A stretch of DNA of 64,000 nt, taken from NCBI RefSeq assembly GCF_023053635.1, contig NC_086173.1:139037197-139101196 (forward strand), in the 5' to 3' direction. Positions 1-10,480 of this stretch are shown here, one piece after another. How positions within the stretch are numbered: position 1 is the stretch's first letter; each line of letters starts with the position of its first letter. Made by a program: the position numbers and the translations under genes. The notes beneath the pieces were generated by a model. The model was not told the origin of the DNA. It searched no databases and saw only the letters and a list, made by a program, of their open reading frames with translations. The DNA is from Elgaria multicarinata webbii (lineage: Eukaryota; Chordata; Lepidosauria; Squamata; Anguidae).

Positions 1-159
1 GTGTCCGGAGTCTCATGAAAAAAAGGGGGGGATTGCAGCAGACTGCAGAATGGTTATACTGCACAAGAGATTGTAAAAGAGATCAAGTTGAGGGAAGAAG
101 GAAGCATGGCTGGTAGCGTTGGAGAGAAGTGGGTTTTTGAGAATGTAGGCCAGCATAGA

Positions 160-300
160 GCTTTCATAACTTTTGACTGAGCTCTATTCTTTGAACCTGG
201 TTTATAAATGGTCCAATTGAAAGTGTTGGTGTTAACTTTTAAAGCCCTAAATGGCTTGGAACTAGGTTGTGTTAGTTCACCCATAATTGGCCAGTGGGGG
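160..300 (+). mobile_element. L2-type LINE fragment (ORF2 C-terminal region)
   Basis: Reading forward, the piece translates as ...QLKVLVLTFKALNGLELG, the motif (FKVLVLTxKAL.GLG) of the L2 ORF2 C-terminus. It is truncated and carries stops. It sits beside a second, longer L2 copy. Bases 1-160 probably belong to the same decayed region, but I see no clear motif there. Confidence 0.6.
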
Positions 301-304
301 TGGC

Positions 305-1105
305 TCATGGATCCGGAACTGTAGAACTGCACAGGTGAACTCCGTGGCATGGAGCACCTTTTATCAGCTCAGGCTGATATACCAACTGTGCTCATTTCTC
401 GACAGCAATAGCCTATCTTCAGTTATCCATGCTCTGGATTACTGCAATCTGTTAGAGGTGGGGTTGCCTTTGAAAATGACCCAGAGTCTTCAGCTGGCCC
501 AAAACAGGGCAGCAAGACTGTTAATGGGAACTGGCCAACATTATCATATTATGCAGTACTTTTCCATTTGCACTGCCTGCCTGTCCATTTCTGGACCCGA
601 TTCAAAGTGCTGGTATCAATGTCCTAAACAGCTTGGGGCCAGGCTGTAAACCTGAAGGATTGTCTCCTCCAAAACATGCTTGCCCAGGCCCTAGGATCAG
701 CTTCAGTGGGCTTTCTTCAGGAGCCCCCACCAAAGGAAGTGAGGTGAGTTCCTATGAAGAAGAAGGCCTTTTCTGCTCTGGCACCCCAGTTATGGAATGA
801 TCTTCCCAGAGAGATTCACATTATGCTCCTTTCAGTGCAAACACAGTTTTTTAGGCATCTCAGTTTTTCAGGTTCTGTTTTATAGCAGGTATTTTATTTT
901 AAAACTTTGCACTGCTGCTCGCTCCTATTTGGTTGCTATTTTTATTTTTATACTGTAGTTTAAACTTTTATATTGTATTTTATTATCTTGTATATATATT
1001 GTACTATATTGTATTTTATTATCTTCATTATTGTGACACACACACACACACACTGAGAGTTTTGACTATTGGGTGGTATAGAAATGCAATAAATAAATAT
1101 GGTCA
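305..1105 (+). mobile_element. L2-type LINE 3' half with tail
   Basis: Forward frames show IHALDYCNLLEVGLPLKMTQ, then LQLAQNRAARLL and, near 778-825, FSALAPQLWNDLPREI. All are hallmarks of the L2 ORF2 C-terminal region. The 3' end is CTATTGGGTGGTATAGAAAT followed by GCAATAAATAAATA. It is broken by several stops and shifts. A short CA run (about 1037-1053) lies in the 3' UTR. Confidence 0.8.
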
Positions 1106-1106
1106 T

Positions 1107-1312
1107 GCCCATACTCTCAGATCTGTTTTGGAGGCCCTGCTATTCATGACCCACTGGTAAACTGGTTAAGTTTATAAGCATGAGAGATAGGACTTCCTTG
1201 GTGGTGACCCCACAGTTATGGAACTCCCTTCCTGTTGAAATGAACTTTGTCCTTCAGTACAGACCATTAAGAAGGCCTTGAAAATGTATCTCTTCACTGC
1301 AGTCTTTCCTTA
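1107..1312 (+). mobile_element. Second L2-type LINE fragment
   Basis: The translation VVTPQLWNSLPVEMNFVLQ followed by LKMYLFTAVFP matches the last part of L2 ORF2 (aPxLWNSLPxEI...LKTYLF). It directly follows the tail of the previous copy, in the same direction. Confidence 0.7.
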
Positions 1313-1675
1313 AGAATGTGTGTTTCACCGTGGCTTTCGTCTCTTGGTAGCTATACACCTAGCTGAAGTTCTTTCCAGTGGTGCCAATCAAAAGGGTTTG
1401 CTGTGCAACTCTTTCATACTTTACTCCTTAAAGTGTGTGTGTTTTTTCCCCGGGTTAAAAAAAAAGTGACACTAGACGCAATAGGAAAACATAGGAGGGC
1501 TTCAAATCGAAGACAACGAAGTCTGGACCACCACTACCACCCCCCAGTAAAATTCTGTGAATAAGACAGGGTGACAGCGCAATAAAAACCTCATCTGAAA
1601 GCACATATCTTTTAACAATCCTCTTTGTGCATTACTTTGTGAGGTCTTGGCTCTCAAAAGAAAGAAAGAAAGCAA

Positions 1676-1732
1676 GAGCTTCGGCTATTGGGCGGTATAA
1701 AAATGCAATAAATAAATTAAATAAATAAAGTG
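1676..1732 (+). mobile_element. L2 3' tail only
   Basis: The sequence GAGCTTCGGCTATTGGGCGG then TATAAAAATGCAATAAATAA is the terminal unit of the L2 copies in this window, here without coding sequence. It is preceded by a short AAAG run. Bases 1315-1675 show no recognisable gene. Confidence 0.6.
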
Positions 1733-1739
1733 GCTTTTA

Positions 1740-3020
1740 AATACTTTGAATATTTTTAAATACATTTAAATACTTTAAAATGTATTGCATACAAAGGAGA
1801 CCATCATATAGCCCTGCATGTCTGGCCTCTGGAGCACCTTGAGGGAAGGAATCAAAGCCGTTCTACAGAATCTGGATGCCTGGTTTCCCGGCCTTGCACC
1901 GAATGGCAGGAAAGTCACCCATGGATTGAGCAAACGGAGCAGCGCAGCATTTCAAGGCCCCCGACCTGCCCACGTGAGTCTGATAACCTGGCACATGCTC
2001 CGACCGAGGCTGTATTCTCTCGCTACAGCATTGCCAAAGGTAGACCCTCGACCCTGGCTGCTGCAGCCGGCAAAAAGGCCTTGTTGGCACGCAGTCCCGG
2101 CGGTGAAGCGACAACGCTAACACTTGCTGTGCGGGACGCGGCTGATACGAAATGGCTGGAATGCGTGTGTTTAATGGTAACATAAAAAAAAACCACTCGC
2201 AAAGCAATCTCCTGAAGAAAGGGGCTGGCAGAAACTACGGAGATTCTACCGTTCTCGGGGATGACTGTACCAGCTCCTTTTGCAGACTCCGGTGGTCTGT
2301 TTTTAAAATTCTGAATCAAGAAACTCCATCAAGAACACATCTGTCAACCACGCACGAGACAGATGAAATAGAAACAGACAGAAAGATAATGTGGCACAAC
2401 GTGTTTTTTTCCAGCAGGCAATAGTTTTTCTGCGTGTTTTTCTTTTTCGTTTTAATATCTTTTTCTTCATCGAGGGATTGAGCTAAACCTCCCCCCATCT
2501 CTTTTCCACTGAATTGATTGTCGAGGCTCGCTCCCCGTTTAATGTACCTTTCACGAAATGACTAAACATGTCGGAGAAAGGCAACTTAAAGCAGGTTTAG
2601 TCGAAAATGCAATTTTCTCCCTTTTCTAAAATATCTTCCAGATTAATCTACGGGAAATTACAAGAGGCTAGCTGTTTACCTTAAATAAACCCTTTCTGGG
2701 AACCACAAAACTAGTAAATCCAGATGGCCATGAACCATGATAGGTATGTCTGAAGCCTATCGAAATCCACGAGGCTGTAATGCTTCACTTTGTGAAATCA
2801 AATCCTGGGGGTGTCAAGGTTTCAGCTGAGGGCCCCGATCCCGTGAGGAGCTACGCGCGAAGTCAGTCCCTAGAAATTATAAAGCTGAAGGCAGTTCTAT
2901 GCACAAGTCCTCCTCGGGACTGGGAAGAAATCCCTTGAACTGAGCCGGACTCCCAAAGAGAGATGCCCAAGATCGGAGTCTTTGTGTGCCTAACTCACCA
3001 CCAGCTATGCTGGCTCAAAG
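1740..3020. other. Intergenic stretch without recognised gene
   Basis: This is AT-balanced sequence with short chance frames only. No protein family, RNA gene or clear repeat is recognised. Part of it (about 2500-2900) is free of simple repeats and could be conserved noncoding DNA, but I see no specific motif pattern. Confidence 0.4.
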
Positions 3021-3026
3021 ACAACA

Positions 3027-3072
<46 letters not shown>
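3027..3072. repeat. (CA)n microsatellite
   Basis: An uninterrupted CA dinucleotide run of about 23 units. A G homopolymer follows at about 3157-3170. Confidence 0.95.
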
Positions 3073-3073
<1 letters not shown>

Positions 3074-3479
3074 CCGCCTCCAACTTCCAGCAAGAAAAGA
3101 CAGCCGTCTGCAACGCGTCCCTTAATCGTTTGCCTTGCATGTTTTTATTCCTGTATGGGGGGGGGGGGGGTGTTTCATTTGTGTGTGCGTAAAGCATGTC
3201 ACTTCCTATTGCGGAGACATGAAAACGGTGCTGTTCCTGCCACGCCGTGATGCCCCGTGAGTCACCCTCCGCGCCTTCTGCCATGGAGGAGAGAAACACA
3301 TCCCCGTCCACGAACCGGAGGATTTCCCCCGCCGCCGCCCCTCCCTTCCCCCCCCCCCCACCCCACAGCTTAATGCTAACAACTTCGGGCAGCCTCCACT
3401 GTGGAGTTTAAGCAGCTGCCAAGTTAAATCACCAGGAAGATCCGAAAACTTATCTTACCAGTCGAGCAGAATTTTTTTA

Positions 3480-3626
3480 AAAAGAAAGGAAGGAAGGAAG
3501 GAGGGAAGGAAGGAAGGAAAGAAGGAAAGAAAGAAATAGGAAAGAAAGAAAGAAAGAAAGAGGGAAAGGAAAGGAAAGGAAAGGAAAGGAAAGGAAAGGA
3601 AAGGAAAGGAAAGGAAAGGAAAGGAA
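3480..3626. repeat. GGAA/GGAAA purine microsatellite
   Basis: About 145 bases of pure purine repeats, first GGAA and GAAA units, then regular GGAAA pentamers. A similar GGAAA array lies at 20735-20770. Confidence 0.95.
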
Positions 3627-3829
3627 TGTGTGTCGATGTTTTGTTTTTTAAAAGGATGAGTTTATGGTGTGGAGAAAGACCTGAATGGGTTAGGAACCCT
3701 TCGAGGAATGGGGTGTGGGTTCAGGTGTCCTTAATTCGCTGTCATGCAGCTGAATGCCTTTTGGAAGATGCCCGGATGATCCCCAAATGGGGACCAGGCT
3801 TTTGGAGCCTCCAGACAAGATCAGTGGGA

Positions 3830-4060
3830 GGCAGCAAGGCAAGGGACGCAACCCCAAACGCGCCGCCCGGCTGAAGTTGCGGAGAAAACTCCGCCGGAGC
3901 GCCGCAGGGCAGGCGCGCACAGGCGCACGGGGAAGCCTCCTGCCTTTGGCCCCAGCGTGGCTGCGCGCGGCTCCGCGCCGGATGCCATTCCCGCCGGTTG
4001 CGAGGCGGACGTGCAAGGAAGCGCCGTTTGCTCTTCGGGCCCCGGGCCCTGCTCTCCTCC
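3830..4060. promoter_or_regulatory. CpG-rich block upstream of FEZF2
   Basis: This GC-rich segment has many CpGs (GCGCGC, CGCCGG and similar) in non-repetitive sequence about 12 kb upstream of FEZF2. It is one of several CpG-rich blocks in the 3.8-16.7 kb interval, the usual picture around developmental transcription factor genes. Frames across it are chance GC-rich frames. Confidence 0.4.
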
Positions 4061-4719
4061 TCCCGTCCCCTGCGGATGCTTCCCAACTTCATGTGTTCTT
4101 CCAAGCCCGGAATAAGAATCCCGGAGTTGTTCGTGCCCGTTCTCATCTGTATCATTTTCCTCTGCGTGTCCCCACCCCCTTTTTAAAAATTCTCATTCTC
4201 TCGCTCTCGCTCTCTCCTAAGCCACTAGTATTTCATGTTCTTTTCTTTGTGTTGTTTTCCCTTTTTAAAACATTAATTTCCTTAACAGCCGGGTCCTTTA
4301 TAAACCAACTCCCGCTGGATGTAATGGCACTTGCTCCCGTGTAAAATGTGCGTCAGAGTACAGCCTTAACCTTTTTTATTTCTTCCTCTTTTAGTTATAC
4401 ATGGTGATTTCTTTCCTACGTGCCCCCCTTCCTTCCACTGAGACCTGCCAGTCTTTGAATGCTTTCTCTCCCCACCCCCACCCCACTCCCCAGTGTATTG
4501 AGATAACATGTATCTACAACCCACGATTTCCATCAGAATCGTTTGTAAAGTATTCTCTGCACATAAGATTTAATCGACTGGTCAGAAGAAGGCCCTTTTT
4601 TAAACTATAACGTTGCACTTCGTGGATTTGCATTTGCTTCTGAACAGACATCGATTGAAGAAAAGAAATATTTATTTTTAAAAGTTAATAAAACAAAACC
4701 TCGTCCATCAAAATGAAAA

Positions 4720-4782
4720 AGTACGTGTGTGTGTGTGTGTGTGTGTGTGTGTCAGAGAGAGGGGGGGGAGAGAGAGAGATCT
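4720..4782. repeat. (TG)n and (GA)n microsatellite
   Basis: A TG run of about 14 units at 4724-4752, followed by G-rich and AGAGAG sequence to 4782. Confidence 0.9.
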
Positions 4783-4924
4783 CCACGTTTTCTTCACCAG
4801 TATTTAAACTAATTTGTAACTCAACAAAATTTGTAATTCAAACTCCGACAAAATTCCTACAAACTCCTATTTCATCCTTTTGGAGAAGTCCTCCTCCACC
4901 ACAATTAACTGGTCTCTGATATTT

Positions 4925-5066
4925 AAAGGTGTCGCGAGAACGGCATCCCAATCCGAAGCGTGCTTACTCAGGGATCGTCCTGGGTTCATCCCTGTGCATC
5001 GAAATAACACACAGGGGATCCCTGGAGCAGGCAGGGACGATCCCTCCATTTGCCTGGGATAATCCG
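4925..5066 (-). mobile_element. Old relative of the 141-bp GGCCACAGCTAG MITE
   Basis: In reverse orientation this stretch matches the middle of the MITE copies at 7755 and 47246. Shared blocks include ACACACAGGGGATCC, GCAGGCAGGG and GGGATCGTCC, in the same order. The ends are eroded. It is much more diverged than the other two copies. Confidence 0.6.
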
Positions 5067-5079
5067 GAGATGAATTTTG

Positions 5080-5157
5080 TGAACCGTCCAGAGAGCTTCG
5101 GCTATTGGGCGGTATAAAAATGTAATAAATAAATAAATGTAATAAATAAAATAAAAA
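5080..5157 (+). mobile_element. L2 3' tail only
   Basis: GAACCGTCCAGAGAGCTTCG then CTATTGGGCGGTATAAAAAT and an AATAAAT repeat tail: the same terminal unit as other L2 tails in the window. Confidence 0.7.
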
Positions 5158-5162
5158 GGCCC

Positions 5163-5250
5163 TGTGTCCTACCAGATATAAATGCGCAACAGAGATACAG
5201 CGTTACCATGTTGGGATCCTAATGATCTGACACCGCCTACATCTGGCCCA
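5163..5250. repeat. Short dispersed repeat shared with 11870-11957
   Basis: The block (A)GTATAAATxxGCAAxAG...GATxTGACAC...TCTGGCC occurs here and again inside the SINE at 11732. Both copies keep about 60 aligned bases. The family is not recognised. Confidence 0.5.
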
Positions 5251-5289
5251 TCGGACCTGAGCCGCCGTTTACTAGGAAGCAGCCCTCTT

Positions 5290-5560
5290 TCGCTCAGGAA
5301 AGAAACTTGTGCCCTCTCCTCGCCTTCCTCAGCGCGCCCCAAAGTGGGGGTTGTGGGGGGTGGGGGCAGCGCCTCTTCGGAGGCTGCGGCTGCGGAGGCC
5401 GCGCTTTCCCCGCGGGGCTAAGGCCAGCGGCTCTTGACCGCGTGCTTCGCTTGCTGCCGGACCAGCGGAGAGAGGGTTGTGTCCTAAAGCATAGGCGGGA
5501 GCGAAGGCGTTCAACGCCCTCCCTGGCCTCGCAGGAGAGCCGACCTGGCGGTTTGGGAAC
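5290..5560. promoter_or_regulatory. CpG-rich block
   Basis: This block is GC-rich with frequent CpG and contains GCxGCG-type repeats. It has no coding signature. It may be part of the broad CpG-rich domain upstream of FEZF2. Confidence 0.35.
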
Positions 5561-5914
5561 TGCCCGGCGCCTGGGAACCAATGGGCGAGAGGGAAGCCCC
5601 GGCGGTCCTCACGAAGGACTAGCGCCTTTAACTGCCCCAGGGAGAGAGGAGGGCAAGGAATGCAGGGGAGATCCCAGGCAGAGAAACAACCGGGAATCAA
5701 GCAGACCAACTAGGAAGGGGGGGGGGCTTCTGCGCGTGATTCTTCGTCGTTGTCTGCCCCGGAGTAAAAGAGGCGGCCGTGAAGTTCTAGGGCGCTGTGA
5801 TGGCTAAAAGAGCGTTCGGGCGAAACCGGGGATGGAGGCGGGGGAAGCTATTTAAACTGAGGGATACCAGGGAAAGGTGAAGAGGCGAAATCACATCGAT
5901 CATTACGGCTGCGA

Positions 5915-6250
5915 CCCTGTCTTTACACACTTACTTGCGTGTACATTGAACTCAATAGGGCTTACTTCTGAGTAGACGCACTTCGGGCTGCACTTAGACA
6001 AGAGGAGAAAAGCGCTGGAGAGTGTCTCCCACAGGCTAACGACAGGATCCTCTGTGCCTGCTTACTCTGAAGGACGCCCCACTGAGTTCAACCGGACTTA
6101 CTCCGCAGTCAGAGTGCAATCCTATTCTCGCCTACCTGGGTATGTGTACTTACTCTTGAGTAGATGTGTTTCGGATGGCTTGAGAACAAGTCCCATTGAA
6201 CCGAGTGGGGCTTACCTGGGAGTAAGGGGCACTGGCGCTCTCTGTAACTA
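5915..6250. repeat. Cluster of AAGTAAGTCCCATTGA-type repeats
   Basis: At least three degenerate units carry the pattern ACTCAATAGGGCTTACTTCT / GAGTAGA and its reverse form ending CAATCCTAT. The same short repeat is scattered at 11265, 22757, 27049, 46277 and 50712. Each unit is partly palindromic. I recognise it as a common squamate interspersed repeat, not its class. Confidence 0.6.
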
Positions 6251-6329
6251 ACGGAGAGAGCGGGCAGCACCTCTTAGCAGTAAGCGGAGGGGAGTGTTTG
6301 AGGCGGTGGAAAGTCTGACCTGTCTGAAC

Positions 6330-6568
6330 TAGGGTGATCGTATGGAAAGGAGGACAGGGTTTCTATATCTTTTACAGTCATATAGAAAAGGGAATTTTAG
6401 CATGTAGCATCTGGTGAAATTCCCTCTTTTGTATCTGGTCAGGAGGGCAGGGCTCCTGCAGCTTTAACTGTTGCGATGAAGAGGGACTTTCACCAGGTTC
6501 TGCCTGCATATAAATGACACCTGCTAAAGATACAGGAGCCCTGTCCTCCTTTCCATATGGTCACCCTA
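6330..6568. mobile_element. hAT-like MITE with 8-bp target duplication
   Basis: Terminal inverted repeats TAGGGTGATCGTATGGAAAG (left) and the complement of CTTTCCATATGGTCACCCTA (right) bound a 239-bp element without coding capacity. It is flanked by GTCTGAAC (6322-6329) and GTCCGAAC (6569-6576), a 7/8 match. An 8-bp duplication is the hAT hallmark. A relative lies at 43639-43816. Confidence 0.8.
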
Positions 6569-6821
6569 GTCCGAACATCCCAGATTCCATCCTGACTGAG
6601 CGCCTTGGCAACTGCTCCAGCCTGAGGAAGGTGGGTCGCTTGCTGCCTCCGCATTCCGCCACTCACAGAGCAAAAGCAGAGGAGCCCTGCTTCCTTGGGG
6701 CGTGTGAGGTGCGCCGGGGGGGGGGGGTCGCATCAGTGCCTCGTTTCCTAGCACTACTGGGACTGCTTCTCTAGCAGGGGGCCACCCTCTCCCCTTCTCT
6801 GCCTGCCAGATCTGTCTAGGG

Positions 6822-6892
6822 CAGGGGTGGGGAAGCTCAGCTCCTTGGCCAAACCCGGCCCTTCTGGGATTTCCCAGGTAGTCCCACCCCTG
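6822..6892. mobile_element. Short hAT-like deletion derivative
   Basis: It begins CAGGGGTGGGG and ends GTCCCACCCCTG, an inverted pair about 71 bases apart. The interior resembles 'GGCC..CCTTCTGGGA' repeat sequence. No clear target duplication is seen. Confidence 0.4.
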
Positions 6893-7261
6893 ACCCTCTT
6901 CCCACCTCCAACTCTGGGGCTTTCCCACTTTTGTGCACCTTTCCCTCCCTCCTACAAGGTTGAAATTCCTCTCCTAAGGCTTAACTACTAACAGGCAGAG
7001 CTTTAAGTTCAAACAGGCTGGATTTTTTGTTCCGTTTAGCCCCGTCCCTTTTGCCTTTTGCCTTTTGCCCCGCCTACTCCTAGAATAGGGCCCCGGCCTA
7101 GAGCTTTTCTCAGTGCGGCTCTGGGCTAAAAGAGGACACCCGCCCCTGGCCTAGGGCTCGAAGGACCTGGTGGGATCCGCTTGAGCTCCGTTGCCCCGCC
7201 CACAAGCACCCAGTCCCTCCTTGTTTGACCTCGGCTACACGTGGGGGGGGGGCCGAACAAC

Positions 7262-7268
7262 TAAATAT

Positions 7269-7299
<31 letters not shown>

Positions 7300-7352
7300 T
7301 TGCATTTCTATACCGCCCAATAGCCGGAGCTCTCTGGGCGGTTCACAAAATG
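7262..7352 (-). mobile_element. L2 3' tail only, with (ATTT)n
   Basis: On the minus strand: GTGAACCGCCCAGAGAGCTC, CGGCTATTGGGCGGTATAGA, AATGCAATAAATA and then about ten AAAT units. Confidence 0.75.
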
Positions 7353-7754
7353 GAGCTGCTGAAGGGAGGGATTCCGGGATGCCCACACCCGCCCCTTCGG
7401 CATACCTACGCGCTCCACTGCCACCTCTTTGACTTGTTCTATTCTGTTTTACAGTCCTATGCACATTTCTTAGTGGGATTTACATCCGAGTAAGCATGCA
7501 GAGGGTCAAGCTGAAAGGGTCTCTAGTTCAACTCATGCGAAGAGCCTCTTCTTATCAACCGAGCACCACCACCCTTTCCGGGGAGAGTAGGAGTCGAGCC
7601 CTGCTCTACACCAAGCAGGATATGGCACTTTGAAAATGGCCCCAACTGTTGTCACTACTGTTATAAACCGATTTAAAGCAGTAGTGTAGATCCTTGTCAG
7701 GACTAAGGACGTGTGGTCTCTTTCTGTCTCTCTCTCTGGCCAGTCTCTCACTGG

Positions 7755-7895
7755 GGCCACAGCTAGACCTAAGGTTTATCCTGGGATCATTCAGGGTTCG
7801 CCCCTGCCTGAGCACTGGATCCCCTGTGTGTCACCTAGATGAACAGGTTTGACCCCTGGACGATCCAGGGATAAACCTTAGGTCTAGCTATGGCC
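7755..7895. mobile_element. 141-bp palindromic MITE, young copy 1
   Basis: The 34-base ends are inverted (GGCCACAGCTAGACCTAAGG at left; complement GGCCATAGCTAGACCTAAGG at right). The copy at 47246-47386 differs at only two of 141 positions. The flanks show TGG on both sides, possibly a 3-bp target duplication as in PIF/Harbinger elements, but the second copy does not settle it. There is no coding capacity. Confidence 0.8.
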
Positions 7896-8272
7896 TGGAT
7901 CTGGTTCAAATGTCATGTCAGTGCTGACCTAGCTAGGTGGCCTTAAACAAGACCCTCTCCCGCAATTTCCTAGCAGTAGCAGAAAGACAGTGCCAATGGC
8001 CCGCCTCACTAGGTTGTTTCAAAGGTTACGAAAATGCCTTGGACGTACACCAAAAGAAAACGCGCTGTATAAACGCTAAGGGTAATTTAGGGAGAGGTGA
8101 CCCATACCATTTATTTTGTTTCCAGCAAAGTACAGAGCTGCCAAGAACCCAAGGCGGCAGATAACTCCATGATTAGTCTAAGGAAGGAGGTTATGGTGCT
8201 CGGCTGCCAGTGAACACGGCTTGCCTTACTCGATTACTTGGTCAATAAGCTATAGCCATATGTCGTCACAAA

Positions 8273-8382
8273 CAGGGGTGGGCAATTTGTCTTCTGGACT
8301 ACAACTCCCATCAGCCTTAGCCATCACAGCCAGTGGTGAGGGTTGAGGGGCTTTGTAGGCCAAAGCATTTTCCCACCCCAGC
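8273..8382. mobile_element. hAT-like MITE of the CAGGGGTGGG family
   Basis: It starts CAGGGGTGGGCAATTTG and contains ACTACAACTCCCATCAGCC, the signature of a dense squamate MITE family also present at 27348, 34625, 34788, 53181 and 57137. It ends near TTTTCCCACCCC. The right part is diverged. Confidence 0.6.
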
Positions 8383-8889
8383 CATAAAACAAGGCAAAAT
8401 TATAAGTACATGGCGAAATCAACATCTTCGTCTCCGATTTGTGCCAAGGTTGTACACCAATGACATGAAATAATTCCACATCCGTGGCCGAAAACCGTAG
8501 TGGCGCCTTCTTTCTACTGCTATGGGCTCTCTTGTCCTCTGACACGAATCCTCTTGCCCCGGCCCTTTAATCCTGGTTGTGTGGATGGGGGTGTGCTATT
8601 CTCAGTCAGCACTCTGCCCGCGCTCAGAGGAACCATCTCTTTGCCGTTCACACATCTCCCAGGGCTGAGGCCATGCCTTTGCAAGAAACCTGAGGACCTC
8701 TGGCTCAAACGAAGCTGAGCGCTGCCCACGAGGGCCTGTGTAGGCCAGGTTCCGGTAGTCCAGCAAACCGGTTCCAGGTGGCGCAGAGGAAGGCAGACAC
8801 AAGGAGGCAGACGCTTGCTCCGAACCACTCGCTCTACTACAGTGCCGGTGATGAGGTGGATGGAGATCATCCCTCTGTCTGATGTATGC

Positions 8890-9420
8890 GGGGCCGGGCG
8901 GCGGGTGTGTGTGTGTGTGCGGGGGTCGGGATTAGCCTTGCAGCGAGAATCCGCGTTCCGGCCTCCGCCCGCGCAAGGCCCAAGGCCCGACCTCTCTTGC
9001 CCCCGGCCGTGTAGCCTGAGCTGACCCCTCGCGCCTTTTTACGCACAGTCGGAATCCCCTTTAGTCGTCCGGCCCCATTCCGACGGAAAGAGGTCATTCG
9101 GCAGGTCTCTCTGCCTCGTCGGATTCCTGCCCACCAGAGATCACCCAAGTGTAAACCTCCCCCCCCCCCCGCCCGCTCCGCGCCGCCACCCCCAGCTCAC
9201 GCGAGCAAATCGGAGCTTCCCGGTGCTGGCTTCCCCTCTGTCCAAGAAGCGGAGTCCACCAGGCTTGCGTAAAAGGGGCGAGAAAAAGCGCCGCGGCTTC
9301 TTACTGAGCCGACGGGACCAAGGGGCACCGAGGCCTGCCGAGGCGTCCTGCGGCTCCCGAAGCCCGCCTGGCGGCGAAAACGGCGCCCAGGTCCGGGGGG
9401 GGGGGGCTGAACATACAAAT
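8890..9420. promoter_or_regulatory. CpG-rich block
   Basis: Non-repetitive GC-rich sequence with many CpGs, short G and C runs, and a short GTGT run at about 8905-8917. No gene is recognised. It lies within the FEZF2 upstream domain. Confidence 0.35.
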
Positions 9421-9959
9421 CCCGCAGACATGTGTGGAAATGAAGAAGTGAGCTCAAGCGGTTCAAATACACGCGCATACAGTGCGTGTGTGTGTTTGAG
9501 AACCCCCAACACAGACGGTCCCTAGCTGGAAACGCCGGGGATGGTGCGAATCCGGTAGGACCCACACTTAAGAAACGGACTGCGCATTACTGGCCATCTG
9601 CAAAAGGTGTGATCCGCGAGCAAAAGAGGCGGAGGTGATATATGAAAGAGAGAGAAGGGGGGGGGGTTCTTTTGCCTGAAACCCGCTGAAGCAAAACGCT
9701 GGAACCAATGTACAGAGAAGAATCCATTTCAGCCGGGTTTCGCTACTGAGCAGAAGGCGCGAAAAAGAGGGGAAAGGGCTCCGAGTGGGCGTTGACACGA
9801 AAAGAGGCGAGGACGACCGGGAAAGGTGGAGAAGACATTCAGCAAAGTACAGAGGCGAGGAGAGGAAAGGGCAGACTAGAACAGAATAGAGTAGAATAGA
9901 ACCGCATAAACCGGAAGAGAAGAGAAGAGAAAAGAAGAGAAGAGAAGAGACGGAGCGAG

Positions 9960-10180
9960 AGCGCGAAGAGGGCCGGCGAGAAAAGGGGCCCGAGGCCGCC
10001 TGGCGCTTGGAAAGAGCGCGCGAGAGAATTCCCCGAGCAGCCGCGGCCGCGAGCCGAGTGGGCGCCGGGGGTGGGGAGGGAGGGAGGAGGGGGGATTTCG
10101 CGCAGGTGACCCGGCACAGCAGCCGGCGCCTCGCCGCCCCGTCTCCGCAGCCCGCTTCCCTCCTGCCTCCCATCATCTCG
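9960..10180. promoter_or_regulatory. CpG-rich block
   Basis: Dense CpG (GCGAGAGCGCG, CCGCGGCCGCGAG) directly beside the homeobox-rich candidate element at 10180-10480. A GAAGA/GAGAAGA purine stretch precedes it (about 9850-9960). Confidence 0.4.
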
Positions 10181-10480
10181 TTTACAGAAAATATTTGTTT
10201 GCACTATTAGTTGGTACTGGAGTTAATTACTCGACGTGTTAGCGTGGAGTAATATGGATAAAAGTAAGCGCAGTGTTTTTATTGTGTGGGTGAGCTGTTG
10301 AGCGGCGCTCGAATAAGCTGCAATTAGGGTTAGATAGAGATTAATTAACGTGTGAGTGGCGAGGTGTAAAAGAGTTCCCAACCCTCCGCTCGGCATAATC
10401 CGCGGGCGAAGTTAAAGGCGGGGGAGGCAGGGAGGAAAGAAGTTTGTGGAGGCTAATTAAATACTTTGCCGAAGCCGGGG
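10180..10480. promoter_or_regulatory. Candidate conserved enhancer upstream of FEZF2
   Basis: About 300 repeat-free bases, CpG-flanked, hold several homeobox-type cores: TTAGTTGG, GTTAATTAC, GCAATTAGGG, GATTAATTAACG and GGCTAATTAAATAC. The pattern resembles vertebrate developmental enhancers. Conservation cannot be tested here. Confidence 0.4.

Noticed and set aside
3027-3072. Frames rich in His-Thr or Cys-Val repeats
   Set aside because: They are translations of the (CA)n microsatellite and not coding.
9568-10204. Long minus-strand frames in the CpG-rich upstream block
   Set aside because: They are chance frames in GC-rich and GAAGA purine sequence, rich in Ser, Arg and Leu, and match nothing recognised.
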